A stretch of 64,000 nt of DNA from Tsuneonella rigui (GTDB lineage: Bacteria > Pseudomonadota > Alphaproteobacteria > Sphingomonadales > Sphingomonadaceae): positions 62,001 to 126,000 of the forward strand of contig NZ_RSEL01000029.1 of the NCBI RefSeq assembly GCF_003958625.1. The letters are read 5' to 3'. Positions 51,679 through 59,731 of the stretch are shown piece by piece. Position 1 is the first letter of the stretch; each line of letters begins with the position of its first letter. The notes beneath the pieces were generated by a model, which saw only the letters and a program-made list of their open reading frames with translations, did no database searches and was not told the DNA's origin. The position numbers and the translations under genes were made by a program.

Positions 51679-52086
51679 GTGCGTGCTCTGTTCGTCGCGA
51701 CAGCCGTGATGACATTGGCTACGGGTTGCGCAGCGACCAAGGCGTTGCAGAACCCTGCGCGGGTCGAAGTCCTGCCCAACGACGACTTCGAGCTTTCCGG
51801 CGTGCGTGTCGGCATTCGGGGTAGCTCACTGGAAGTCATCGGGGCCGTCCGACGACGGCACCCGCTAGCTCGCGCGATCGGCGCCCACCTTGTCGTGGAG
51901 GCCTTTCGCGGGAATGAGCGTCTGGCTGGCAAACGGGCCTGGTGGTCTGTGATGTCCATGCACCGGCTACCCGGGGGCCGCTTCCAGTCGCTGCTGGCCG
52001 GTGACGCGCTTCGCGCCGACCGCGTGCGCATCGCAATTCATCCTTTTCACCGGCGTGAAGCCGAACAGGACAACCTAAATGATTGA
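51679..52086 (+). CDS. Small lipoprotein of unknown function between czcB and czcA
   Basis: A 135-residue protein that starts with a GTG directly after the czcB stop and overlaps czcA by 8 bases. The N-terminus MRALFVATAVMTLATGC has a lipobox ending at Cys17. The mature part (VEVLPNDDFELSGVRVGIRG, HRLPGGRFQSLLAGDALRAD) looks like a small beta-rich domain. It resembles no family I can name. Its tight packing inside czcCBA means it is made with the pump, perhaps as a periplasmic accessory subunit. Confidence 0.75.
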   Translation: MRALFVATAVMTLATGCAATKALQNPARVEVLPNDDFELSGVRVGIRGSSLEVIGAVRRRHPLARAIGAHLVVEAFRGNERLAGKRAWWSVMSMHRLPGGRFQSLLAGDALRADRVRIAIHPFHRREAEQDNLND

Positions 52087-55000
52087 CCGTCTCTTGGACG
52101 CTTCCGTCCGATTTCGCTGGGTAGTGCTCGCCGTAACCGCCCTCGTTGCTCTCTACGGAGCGTTTCAACTCGCCCGACTTCCGATCGATGCGGTGCCAGA
52201 CATCACCAACAAGCAGGTCCAAGTGAACATTTCGGCCGGGCAGTTCAGTCCGGTCGATATGGAACGCCTAGTGACATTTCCGGTCGAGAACTCCCTCGCC
52301 GGGATTCCTGGCCTTGATTACACTCGCTCCATATCTCGGAACGGCTTCGCGCAAGTCACCGCTGTGTTCGACGAGAGCGCAGACCTCTACTTTGCCCGAC
52401 AACAGGTGGCCGAGCGGTTGGCACAAGCGGCGGAAAGCCTGCCTGACGGTGTGCAGCCTCAGATGGGCCCCGTTTCGACTGGCCTCGGCGAGGTGTTGAT
52501 GTGGTCGGTCGATTACGAATCAAGTGCCTCGCGTCAGTCACCCAAGATTTCAGGGCGTCCTGGCTTCCAGCCTGACGGCAGCTACCTCACCGTGGATGGT
52601 GAACTGCTAACAGATGAAACAGCGCGACTGGCATATCTGCGCACGGTGCAGGACTGGGTCATTCGCCCACAACTGCGTGCAGTCGATGGCGTAGCTGGGA
52701 TCGATAGCATCGGCGGTTTCGAGAAGCAGTTCGTCGTCCAGCCCGACCCAAGTAAATTGGCGGGCTACGGTGTGTCTTTTAGCGAACTGGCTGATGCGCT
52801 CGAACGGGCCAACTTGTCGGTGGGGGCGAATTTCATCCAGCGTGGCGGCGAGGCCTTTCTCGTGCGCGCGGATGCTCGCATCCGGCATATCGACGAGATC
52901 GGCAGGACGGTAATCGCCAACCGAGGTGGGTTGCCCATCACGGTCGCGGACGTCGCCGCAGTCCGACTCGGCGGGGAATTACGCACTGGTGCCGCCTCCT
53001 ACAACGGCAAGGAAGTGGTGATTGGAACCGCCCTCATGTTGGCGGGCGAGAACAGCCGCATCGTCGCTCAAGCGGTGTCGGAAAGACTGGGCGAGATCAC
53101 AAAATCTCTGCCGCCGGGCGTTCGCCTCACTCCACTTTACAATCGCTCGGCGCTCGTGGACGCCACGATTGCCACGGTCGAGAAGAACCTGGTCGAAGGC
53201 GCGCTTCTAGTCATTGTCGCGCTATTCTGGCTGCTCGGCAATATCCGCGCGGCGGTCATCGCCGCGCTGGTCATACCGCTCTCGTTTCTCATGATGGCGA
53301 TCGGGATGAACCGCTACGGCGTCTCCGGTAACCTCATGAGCCTTGGCGCGCTCGACTTCGGTCTGATCGTCGATGGTTCAATCATCATCATCGAAAACTG
53401 CCTACGTCGGCTCGCCGAAAGGCAGCATCACGAAGGTAGACTACTCGACCTAAGCGAGAGGCTCCATGAGGTGTTCGAGGCCGCCAAGGAAATGGTCCGT
53501 CCGACGTTGTTCGGACAAGCCATCATCCTGCTCGTTTTCGCTCCGCTGCTGACCTTCAATGGGGTCGAGGGCAAGATGTTCACGCCGATGGCTATCACGG
53601 TCATCTTGGCGTTGGTCGCAGCGTTCATCCTCTCGCTGACTTTCGTGCCCGCAATGGTGGCCGTGTTGATCCGAAACCGCGTGTCCGAAGAGGACGTGTC
53701 GGCAATCCGCTGGATCAAGGATCGATATCGTCCCCGGCTCAACCATGTGCTGGCCGCGCCGAAGAAGTTCGCCTTGGCCGGTGTAGGAGCATTCGCGCTC
53801 GCGGGCGTGCTGTTCATGACGCTTGGACAGGAGTTCATCCCACAGCTCGACGAGGGCGACCTTGCGATGCAGGCCATCCGCATTCCCTCCACCTCGCTCG
53901 ACCAGTCGCTCACCATGCAGCGGCGGGTCGAAGGAGCCATCGCGTCGTTGCCTGAAGTCTCGTTTATCTACTCGAAGACGGGCACCGCCGAGGTGGCCAC
54001 CGATCCGATGCCGCAGAACGCATCAGACGCGTTTGTCATCCTCAAACCGAAGGAAAAGTGGCCTGACGGCGTGAACTCGAAGGAAGACGTCGTCGAACGC
54101 ATCGAGGCAAAGATGAAGACGCTCACCGGCAATGGCTTTGAAGTAAGCCAGCCGATCGAGATGCGGTTCAACGAATTGATTGCCGGTGTTCGGGGAGACG
54201 TAGCGATCAAGCTTTTCGGCGATGATCTTGAACAGCTCGAACAGCTTGCCGGACAGGTAGCGCGAGCGATCGGGGACGTGGAAGGAACCGCAGATTTGCG
54301 CGTCGAGCAAACCGGTGGATTTCCCACGCTCGACGTGCAGTTCGATCGCGATGCAATTTCGCGCTACGGGCTGTCTGCCGAGGACGTTGCCGACACCGTC
54401 GCTGCTGCCTTGGGTGGGCGGGAAGCGGGTCTCGTGTTTGAAGGTGACCGCCGGTTCGATATCGTGGTCAGGCTGGACAACGCTACGCGCGACAGTCTTG
54501 ACGCTATCGGCGCGTTACCCGTCATGCTCGAAGGCGGTTCCGGACCCCGTGCATCAGTTCCGCTGCGCGAAGTTGCCCGATTCACTTACAGCGAAGGCGT
54601 GAACCAGGTTAGCCGCGAAAACGGTCAGCGGCGCATCGTGGTTCAGGCCAACGTCCGTGGACGAGACCTCGGCTCCTATGTCGAGGCGGCACGCACTGCC
54701 GTGAACGAGAAGGTGAAAGTGCCACCTGGCGTCTTCATCACTTGGGGCGGGCAATACGAGAATCTTCAAGCGGCTTCGCAGCGCCTAATGATCGTTATTC
54801 CTCTCGTTTTCGCGTTGATCTTCGGAATTCTCTTCCTCGCACTGCGGAGCCTCAGTTCCGCGCTAACGGTATATTCCGCAGTTCCGCTCGGACTCGCCGG
54901 GGGCGTTTACGGGCTCTTCCTGGCAGGTTTGCCTTTCTCGATTTCCGCGGCAGTCGGCTTCATCGTGTTGTCCGGTGTTACCGTGCTCAACGGGTTGGTC

Positions 55001-55366
55001 GTGATGAGCGGCATTACCCAACGACTAGACCGGGGCGTTCCGATCGACGCAGCAATCTCAGAAGGGATGATGGAGCGGGTCCGCGCGGTGATCATCACCG
55101 GCGTTGTTCCAGCGATAGGCTTCGTGCCGATGGCGATCGCCACCGGACGTGGAGCAGAGGTCCAAAAGCCATTGGCGATCGTTGTGATTGCCGGGCTGGT
55201 CGTGGCCACGCTGCTGACACTGTTCGTCTTGCCCGCCATCGGCAAGCTCCTGCTCCATCGCAAGCGGGAGGATCACGTCCAAGGCAATTACGCCCACGAG
55301 GATCGGTTCGGGCGCGAACCGGAGGCCGCGGCCGCAAATCAAGGAGCACTTCCCAATGCGACCTAA
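52079..55366 (+). CDS. czcA: Heavy-metal RND efflux pump CzcA
   Basis: A 1095-residue HME-type RND pump. It starts with LLDASVRFRWVVLAVTALVA and RLPIDAVPDITNKQVQVN, typical of CzcA/CusA. The fourth membrane helix has the acidic triad D426, D432 and E439 in DFGLIVDGSIIIIEN, as in CzcA (Co/Zn/Cd); CusA-type Cu pumps lack the first Asp. Other marks are GQEFIPQLDEGDLAMQAIRI and SGVTVLNGLVVMSG near the end. It takes up divalent metal from periplasm or cytoplasm and drives it through CzcB/CzcC by proton flow. The C-terminal 40 residues after the last helix contain a short His-containing tail. Confidence 0.95.
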   Translation: MIDRLLDASVRFRWVVLAVTALVALYGAFQLARLPIDAVPDITNKQVQVNISAGQFSPVDMERLVTFPVENSLAGIPGLDYTRSISRNGFAQVTAVFDESADLYFARQQVAERLAQAAESLPDGVQPQMGPVSTGLGEVLMWSVDYESSASRQSPKISGRPGFQPDGSYLTVDGELLTDETARLAYLRTVQDWVIRPQLRAVDGVAGIDSIGGFEKQFVVQPDPSKLAGYGVSFSELADALERANLSVGANFIQRGGEAFLVRADARIRHIDEIGRTVIANRGGLPITVADVAAVRLGGELRTGAASYNGKEVVIGTALMLAGENSRIVAQAVSERLGEITKSLPPGVRLTPLYNRSALVDATIATVEKNLVEGALLVIVALFWLLGNIRAAVIAALVIPLSFLMMAIGMNRYGVSGNLMSLGALDFGLIVDGSIIIIENCLRRLAERQHHEGRLLDLSERLHEVFEAAKEMVRPTLFGQAIILLVFAPLLTFNGVEGKMFTPMAITVILALVAAFILSLTFVPAMVAVLIRNRVSEEDVSAIRWIKDRYRPRLNHVLAAPKKFALAGVGAFALAGVLFMTLGQEFIPQLDEGDLAMQAIRIPSTSLDQSLTMQRRVEGAIASLPEVSFIYSKTGTAEVATDPMPQNASDAFVILKPKEKWPDGVNSKEDVVERIEAKMKTLTGNGFEVSQPIEMRFNELIAGVRGDVAIKLFGDDLEQLEQLAGQVARAIGDVEGTADLRVEQTGGFPTLDVQFDRDAISRYGLSAEDVADTVAAALGGREAGLVFEGDRRFDIVVRLDNATRDSLDAIGALPVMLEGGSGPRASVPLREVARFTYSEGVNQVSRENGQRRIVVQANVRGRDLGSYVEAARTAVNEKVKVPPGVFITWGGQYENLQAASQRLMIVIPLVFALIFGILFLALRSLSSALTVYSAVPLGLAGGVYGLFLAGLPFSISAAVGFIVLSGVTVLNGLVVMSGITQRLDRGVPIDAAISEGMMERVRAVIITGVVPAIGFVPMAIATGRGAEVQKPLAIVVIAGLVVATLLTLFVLPAIGKLLLHRKREDHVQGNYAHEDRFGREPEAAAANQGALPNAT

Positions 55367-55709
55367 TTTCAAACGTCTCGGAGGCGCTCTCGCTTTGACG
55401 ATGGTTGCGACCATCTCCGCATGTGGCCCCAAGACCACCACCCCGAGCTCAGATGGCCATTTAGCATCGCCCCACTCTTCCGACATGGCGATGAACACCA
55501 CTGGCGACCCTGACACGGATTTCCTGAAGGCAATGATCCCTCATCACGAGGGCGCGATTGACATGGCGCGTCAGGAACTTGCGGCGGGTACCGACCCTCA
55601 AGTCCGGCAACTCGCCAAGGACATCATCGCGGCGCAAGAATCCGAAATACGACTGATGAAGGCTTGGATCACCGAGCGTGAAGGCCGCGCAAAGAAGGGA
55701 ACCAACTGA
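55356..55709 (+). CDS. Small DUF305 lipoprotein of the czc cluster
   Basis: A 117-residue lipoprotein with lipobox ISAC near residue 23 and a Met/His/Ser stretch (HLASPHSSDMAMN). The single DUF305 domain has DTDFLKAMIPHHEGAIDMAR and AKDIIAAQESEIRLMKAWI. The double His, Met and acidic residues form the presumed metal site. It overlaps the end of czcA by 11 bases and the CDF gene by one base, so it is made together with both transporters. It is the third DUF305 protein of the island. Confidence 0.88.
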   Translation: MRPNFKRLGGALALTMVATISACGPKTTTPSSDGHLASPHSSDMAMNTTGDPDTDFLKAMIPHHEGAIDMARQELAAGTDPQVRQLAKDIIAAQESEIRLMKAWITEREGRAKKGTN

Positions 55710-56623
55710 TGGGGCAGGAACACGCGGGTCACTCGCACGATCACACCGCTGGCGCGAATGCCAAAATGCTAGGCTGGGCTCTGGCGCTTACGTTCACCTA
55801 CCTGGTCGCCGAAGTCGTCGGCGGCCTCGTCTTCAACAGCCTCGCGTTACTTTCGGACGCGGCGCACATGCTCACGGACGTTGCCGCTCTAGTGATCGCG
55901 CTAATGGCGATAAAGCTTGGTCAGAAGGCGCCAGACGAGAAGCGCACTTACGGGTATCGGCGTTTCGAGATTCTGGCGGCCGCGTTCAACTCGGTGCTAC
56001 TCTTCGTCATTGCAATCTACGTGTTCGTGGAGGCCATCAAGCGCTTTGCGAACCCCGAACCGATACAGTCTTGGGGTATGTTGGCCGTCGCAAGTGTCGG
56101 CCTGGTCGTAAACCTAATCTCCATGCGCTTGCTCTCAGCGGGCAAGGACAAGAGCTTCAACGTCAAGGGCGCTTATCTCGAGGTATGGGCCGACATGATC
56201 GGCTCTGTCGGCGTGATCATCGGCGCGCTAATCATCCGCTACACCGGCTGGACATGGGTGGACGCGGTGGTGGCGGTGGGTATCGGCTTGTGGGTGCTTC
56301 CGCGCACTTGGGTGCTACTGCGCGATACCACCAATGTGCTATTGCAGGGCGTCCCGGCGGGGCTCGCCCTTAGCGAGCTTCGATCCTCGGTGGTCGCTGT
56401 GCCCGGCGTCGAAGGAGTGCATGATCTGCACGTCTGGTCGATCAGCAACGACGACGTGAGTTGCACGATGCATATTAGCCTGAGGGCACAGGAAAGCGCT
56501 AGCGAAGTTCGCCGTAACGTCGAACGATTGCTCCGAGAAAAGTTCGCAATCGTCCATGCGACGATCCAGACCGAGCAAGCAGGCGAACCTTGCGAGCTGA
56601 CTGGGTCTGGCGCTCATGTCTAA
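55709..56623 (+). CDS. czcD: Cation diffusion facilitator CzcD-like
   Basis: A 304-residue CDF transporter. It begins with a His-rich tag (EHAGHSHDHTAG). Six helices carry the metal-site motifs ALLSDAAHMLTDVAALVIAL (His/Asp pairs in helix 2) and GAYLEVWADMIGSVGVIIGA (helix 5, with Glu where many family members have His). The cytoplasmic C-terminal domain has VHDLHVWSISNDDVSCTMHI. It should move Zn, Cd or Co from cytoplasm to periplasm, where CzcCBA takes over. The ATG overlaps the DUF305 stop. It ends the czc block. Confidence 0.92.
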   Translation: MGQEHAGHSHDHTAGANAKMLGWALALTFTYLVAEVVGGLVFNSLALLSDAAHMLTDVAALVIALMAIKLGQKAPDEKRTYGYRRFEILAAAFNSVLLFVIAIYVFVEAIKRFANPEPIQSWGMLAVASVGLVVNLISMRLLSAGKDKSFNVKGAYLEVWADMIGSVGVIIGALIIRYTGWTWVDAVVAVGIGLWVLPRTWVLLRDTTNVLLQGVPAGLALSELRSSVVAVPGVEGVHDLHVWSISNDDVSCTMHISLRAQESASEVRRNVERLLREKFAIVHATIQTEQAGEPCELTGSGAHV

Positions 56624-56941
56624 AGCGCTTCGAAGAGCCGCCGTTGAGTATAAGTCTCAGCCGCACTTCTCGCCAAAGATGAGACGCGTGTTTGTCCGCC
56701 GTCTCGTTTAAACGTGATGCTTTTAGCGTGTCCGCTTTTCACGCTCCATTCTACGTTGCTCAATGACTGAAGTTGGGCGCATTGCGGACATCGAGAATGA
56801 ACTCGACTTCGTCCGATAACCGAGCATTGCTGCTCCGACGAATTGTGGCCGACGGGACCGGCCGCTGCCCTGACCGGCGCGACCGGCAGGGCCTTGGGTG
56901 GTGGGGCGGCGATGGTGCTGCTCCGACTAGGAGAACCACCC
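56624..56941. other. Gap with TGTCCGC inverted repeat before the recombinase module
   Basis: About 318 bases without a convincing gene. GTGTCCGCTTTTCACGCTCC at 56728 resembles the dispersed repeats at 46280 and 46949, and GCGGACAT at 56784-56791 is the inverse of their core. An open frame from 56843 runs into DUF3489 but lacks a ribosome site. It marks the join between the czc block and the island's integration module. Confidence 0.5.
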
Positions 56942-57277
56942 GTGAAGAGCACAGCCACCACGAAGCGCCAGCGCCGCATGGCGCGACAACCGAGCAGCAA
57001 TGCCAATGGAACGCTTGACGCGGGAGGCTCGGATAGCGCTTCGCCCGCCATTCGAGAGCCCTCGGAAACGAAGAAGCCCAACAAGACTGACTTCGCCCTC
57101 GCGCTACTGAAGCGCGAGGGAGGCGCGACACTCGACGAACTGGTTGAGGCAACCGGGTGGCTGCTCCACTCCGCCCGCGCGGCACTGACGGCCCTCAGGA
57201 AGAAAGGCCACGCGATAGAGCGGACAAAGCTCGACGGCCTCAGCCGCTACGCGATAGTCGGATCGGTGTCGCAGTGA
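56942..57277 (+). CDS. DUF3489 protein of the recombinase module
   Basis: A 111-residue protein starting at a GTG that has AGGAGAA eight bases upstream. A Lys/Arg/Ser-rich N-terminal half is followed by the DUF3489 domain: ALLKREGGATLDELVEATGW, LLHSARAALTALRKKGHAIE, LDGLSRYAIVG. This is a small winged-helix-like fold, probably DNA binding. The gene is found in a fixed order with DUF2924 and a large serine recombinase in Alphaproteobacteria. Its stop overlaps the DUF2924 start (GTGA). An accessory role in excision or control of the recombinase is likely but unproven. Confidence 0.85.
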   Translation: MKSTATTKRQRRMARQPSSNANGTLDAGGSDSASPAIREPSETKKPNKTDFALALLKREGGATLDELVEATGWLLHSARAALTALRKKGHAIERTKLDGLSRYAIVGSVSQ

Positions 57278-57696
57278 GCCGACTCGAAGCCGAACTCGCG
57301 GCTCTGGCGGACCTCTCGCCAGCGCAGCTAAAAGAGAAGTGGATCGGTATGGAGGGGGCATCCCCTCCCTCGGTTCCCACGGCCCTGTTGCGCCGCCTGC
57401 TCGCACAGCGCCTGCAGGAGCGCCGCCACGCTGCGCTGCCAGCGCTTGTCGCGCGCGAGCTTGTGCGGGTTACCTCGCAAGGCGGAGCAGCCCCGCCTCC
57501 TCCCCCGAAGGTCCAGCTCACACCGGGCACCCGGCTCGTGCGCGAGTGGAACGGGCAGACCGTAACTGTAGAAGTGCTGGAGACAGGCTTTGCCTACGCC
57601 GACCGTACCTGGCGCTCCTTGAGCGAGATCGCTCGCCACGTCACCGGTGCCCACTGGTCGGGCCCGCGCTTCTTCGGACTGACCGGCAATGGCTGA
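57274..57696 (+). CDS. DUF2924 protein of the recombinase module
   Basis: A 140-residue protein from the GTG that overlaps the DUF3489 stop. It shows [40 protein letters not shown] and the C-terminal TPGTRLVREWNGQTVTVEVL, then WRSLSEIARHVTGAHWSGPR FFGL in the family's order. The last region resembles a DNA-binding fold. It always stands before large serine recombinases in this module, and here its end overlaps the recombinase start by 8 bases. I infer a helper role in integration or excision. Confidence 0.9.
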   Translation: MSRLEAELAALADLSPAQLKEKWIGMEGASPPSVPTALLRRLLAQRLQERRHAALPALVARELVRVTSQGGAAPPPPPKVQLTPGTRLVREWNGQTVTVEVLETGFAYADRTWRSLSEIARHVTGAHWSGPRFFGLTGNG

Positions 57697-59371
57697 GAAG
57701 GTCCTGCGCTGCGCGGTCTACACCCGCAAATCGACCGAGGACGGACTCGAGCAGGAATTCAACAGCCTTGATGCGCAGTACGAGGCGTGCGCTGCCTACG
57801 CTCTGAGTCAGCGCCACGAGGGCTGGGTGCTGGTGGACGATCGCTACGACGACGGCGGGTTTTCGGGCGGCCACATGGAGCGGCCTGGCCTCAAGCGCTT
57901 GCTTGCAGACATCGATGCGGGAAAGGTCGATATCATTCTTCTCTACAAGATCGACCGGCTGACCCGCAGCCTCACCGACTTCTCGAAGATCGTCGAGGTG
58001 CTCGACCGGGCTGAAGCGAGCTTCGTCAGCATCACCCAGAGCTTCAACACCACGACCAGCATGGGACGCCTCACGCTCAACATGCTGCTCTCGTTCGCCC
58101 AGTTCGAGCGCGAGGTCACCGGCGAGCGCATCCGCGACAAGATCGCGGCCTCGAAGAAGAAGGGCCTGTGGATGGGTGGACCGGTCCCGCTCGGATACGA
58201 GGTCAGGGATCGCAAGCTAGTCGTGAAGGAAGTTGAGGCCGGGCAGGTCCGGCATATCATGCGCCGGTACCTCGCGTTGAACTCGGTCCCAGCCTTGGCC
58301 GAGGAGCTGAACCGCGAGGGCTATCGGACCAAGGTCCAGCACCGGAGCAGCGGGCCGCACCGCGGGGACTGCATCTATCGCCGAGGGACGCTTTATCACC
58401 TGCTCACGAACCGTATCTACCGCGGGTTCATCGTGCATAAGGGCACAGCCCATCCCGGCGAACACGAGCCGATCGTCGACGAGCAGCTCTGGGATGAGGT
58501 CCAGGCACTGCTCGCTGTCAATGCGTCCGGCTCCGCGCGCCGGCTGCGGCACCGGCATCCCAGCCTTCTCGCTGGTAAGCTGATCGATGGCGAGGGACGG
58601 GCCATGACACCCAGCCATGCCATTAAATCCCGACGGCGTTACCGATACTACGTTACCCGCCCCGACCAGCTCGACGGCACTCGCGCTTGGCGTGTGTCGG
58701 CCCATGACCTCGAGCAGCTTGTGGGCTCGGGCATCGCATCGAAGCTGACCGACGGCCAGTTCATCATCGAACTCGCCGGGGCGTCCAGTCCAGTCGCCGA
58801 ACAGCTCCAGGCAGCATCCAACGAAGCAGATCTCCTCGCAGCAACCTTGCGGAGCGGTCACGGTCACGCGAAAGCCGAATTACTGGCTGTGCTCGTCCGG
58901 GAGGTTAGGCTGCACGAGGACAAGGTCGAGATCGAGCTCAATTCGGACACGATCTGCGAGCGCCTTGGGTTGCAGACCAGACCGAACGATCCCCAGCCCG
59001 CTCTCATTACAATACAGGCTGTTCGGGTGCGCAGGGGTCATCAGCTACGCCTCATAGTCCCCGGCCCCGCTGATACAGCCACGAAGACGCGACGTCGTGA
59101 TGATAAGCTCGTTGCGCTCATTGCCGAAGCGCATCAGGCAAGGGAACTAGTGCTAGCCAACAGTGAGAAGCCGATCGCGGCGATAGCGCGCGAACAGGGA
59201 CGCTGCCGGACACGGCTCGGCAAGCTGATCGCGCTCTCCTGCCTCGCACCCGAAATCGTCATCGCGATCGTCGAGGGTAGTCAGCCCGGCCATCTTACTT
59301 CCGCGCGACTGATGAACACGCCTTTGCCGCTGGCTTGGGCTGATCAGCGCCACGAGCTTGGGTTCTCCTGA
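57689..59371 (+). CDS. Large serine recombinase
   Basis: A 560-residue site-specific recombinase. The resolvase-type catalytic domain (residues 1-150) has Ser15 in VYTRKSTEDG, DGGFSGGHMERPGLKRLLAD and LYKIDRLTRSLTDFSKIVEV. It is followed by the recombinase domain with GGPVPLGYEVRDRKLVV and YHLLTNRIYRGFIVHKG. The zinc-ribbon region (SLLAGKLIDGEGRAMTPSHA) has no Cys pairs, which seems typical for this branch. It should insert and excise the island. No tyrosine integrase is seen. tRNA-Leu lies 189 bases further, so the gene sits at the island edge. Confidence 0.93.
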   Translation: MAEKVLRCAVYTRKSTEDGLEQEFNSLDAQYEACAAYALSQRHEGWVLVDDRYDDGGFSGGHMERPGLKRLLADIDAGKVDIILLYKIDRLTRSLTDFSKIVEVLDRAEASFVSITQSFNTTTSMGRLTLNMLLSFAQFEREVTGERIRDKIAASKKKGLWMGGPVPLGYEVRDRKLVVKEVEAGQVRHIMRRYLALNSVPALAEELNREGYRTKVQHRSSGPHRGDCIYRRGTLYHLLTNRIYRGFIVHKGTAHPGEHEPIVDEQLWDEVQALLAVNASGSARRLRHRHPSLLAGKLIDGEGRAMTPSHAIKSRRRYRYYVTRPDQLDGTRAWRVSAHDLEQLVGSGIASKLTDGQFIIELAGASSPVAEQLQAASNEADLLAATLRSGHGHAKAELLAVLVREVRLHEDKVEIELNSDTICERLGLQTRPNDPQPALITIQAVRVRRGHQLRLIVPGPADTATKTRRRDDKLVALIAEAHQARELVLANSEKPIAAIAREQGRCRTRLGKLIALSCLAPEIVIAIVEGSQPGHLTSARLMNTPLPLAWADQRHELGFS

Positions 59372-59484
59372 CCTTTTCCATCTGCAGTCAGAATTTTTCG
59401 GCCTGAGACGGCAGGCCAGATGCGGCCTGACATTGCCGCTCTTGATTCAGTCTCTGACTGCGCTTGCGCTGACGGATGAGCAGA

Positions 59485-59529
59485 AAGGCCGCGGAACTGC
59501 GCCATTCCTGGCGACAGTACCGCGGCCTT
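59485..59529. repeat. 45-base interrupted hairpin between the recombinase and tRNA-Leu
   Basis: AAGGCCGCGG at 59485-59494 pairs with CCGCGGCCTT at 59520-59529, and inside ACTG/CAGT and GCCA/TGGC pair around a TTCC loop. No T-run follows, so it is not an obvious terminator. It may be part of the island's right attachment region. The rest of the 188-base gap shows no gene. Confidence 0.55.
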
Positions 59530-59559
59530 CCAAATCCTTGCGGATCACTCAGGACTGCT

Positions 59560-59646
59560 TGGTGCGGTCGAGAAGACTCGAACTTCCACGGGCTTTCGCC
59601 CACAACGACCTCAACGTTGCGCGTCTACCAATTCCGCCACGACCGC
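59560..59646 (-). tRNA. tRNA-Leu (anticodon GAG)
   Basis: An 87-base tRNA with CCA encoded. The acceptor stem is GCGGTCG/CGACCGC, and the anticodon arm is CAACG-TTGAGGT-CGTTG with anticodon GAG at 59612-59610. A variable arm of leucine type follows (GGGCGAAAGCCC region), then a T arm with GTTCGAGTC. It reads CUC codons. Its 3' end faces the recombinase, the usual orientation for island insertion next to tRNA genes. Confidence 0.95.
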
Positions 59647-59662
59647 ACATCGGGATGAGAGA

Positions 59663-59682
59663 AGGGCCGGCGGACCGGCCCT
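59663..59682 (-). terminator. Hairpin downstream of the thioesterase operon
   Basis: Perfect 8-bp stem AGGGCCGG / CCGGCCCT with a 4-base loop, 50 bases after the thioesterase stop and just before tRNA-Leu on the same strand. It has no strong T-run. Confidence 0.5.
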
Positions 59683-59731
59683 CGGTAGGCGGGCGCCTCT
59701 AGCAACGGGTCCGGCGCTCCGCAAGCGCGAT

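Larger units (their letters stand above)
17872..59529. mobile_element. Putative integrated genomic island carrying copper and Co/Zn/Cd resistance
   Basis: About 41.7 kb between core genes on the left (HupE-like) and right (tRNA-Leu, thioesterase). It is bounded by a ParB/DNA-methyltransferase with DUF5681 on one side and by DUF3489, DUF2924 and a large serine recombinase on the other. The cargo is accessory: regulators, TonB receptor, ABC-peptidase and two metal-resistance clusters. The exact ends are guesses from the repeat cluster on the left and the hairpin next to tRNA-Leu on the right. I found no clear direct repeat to serve as attL/attR. Confidence 0.6.
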
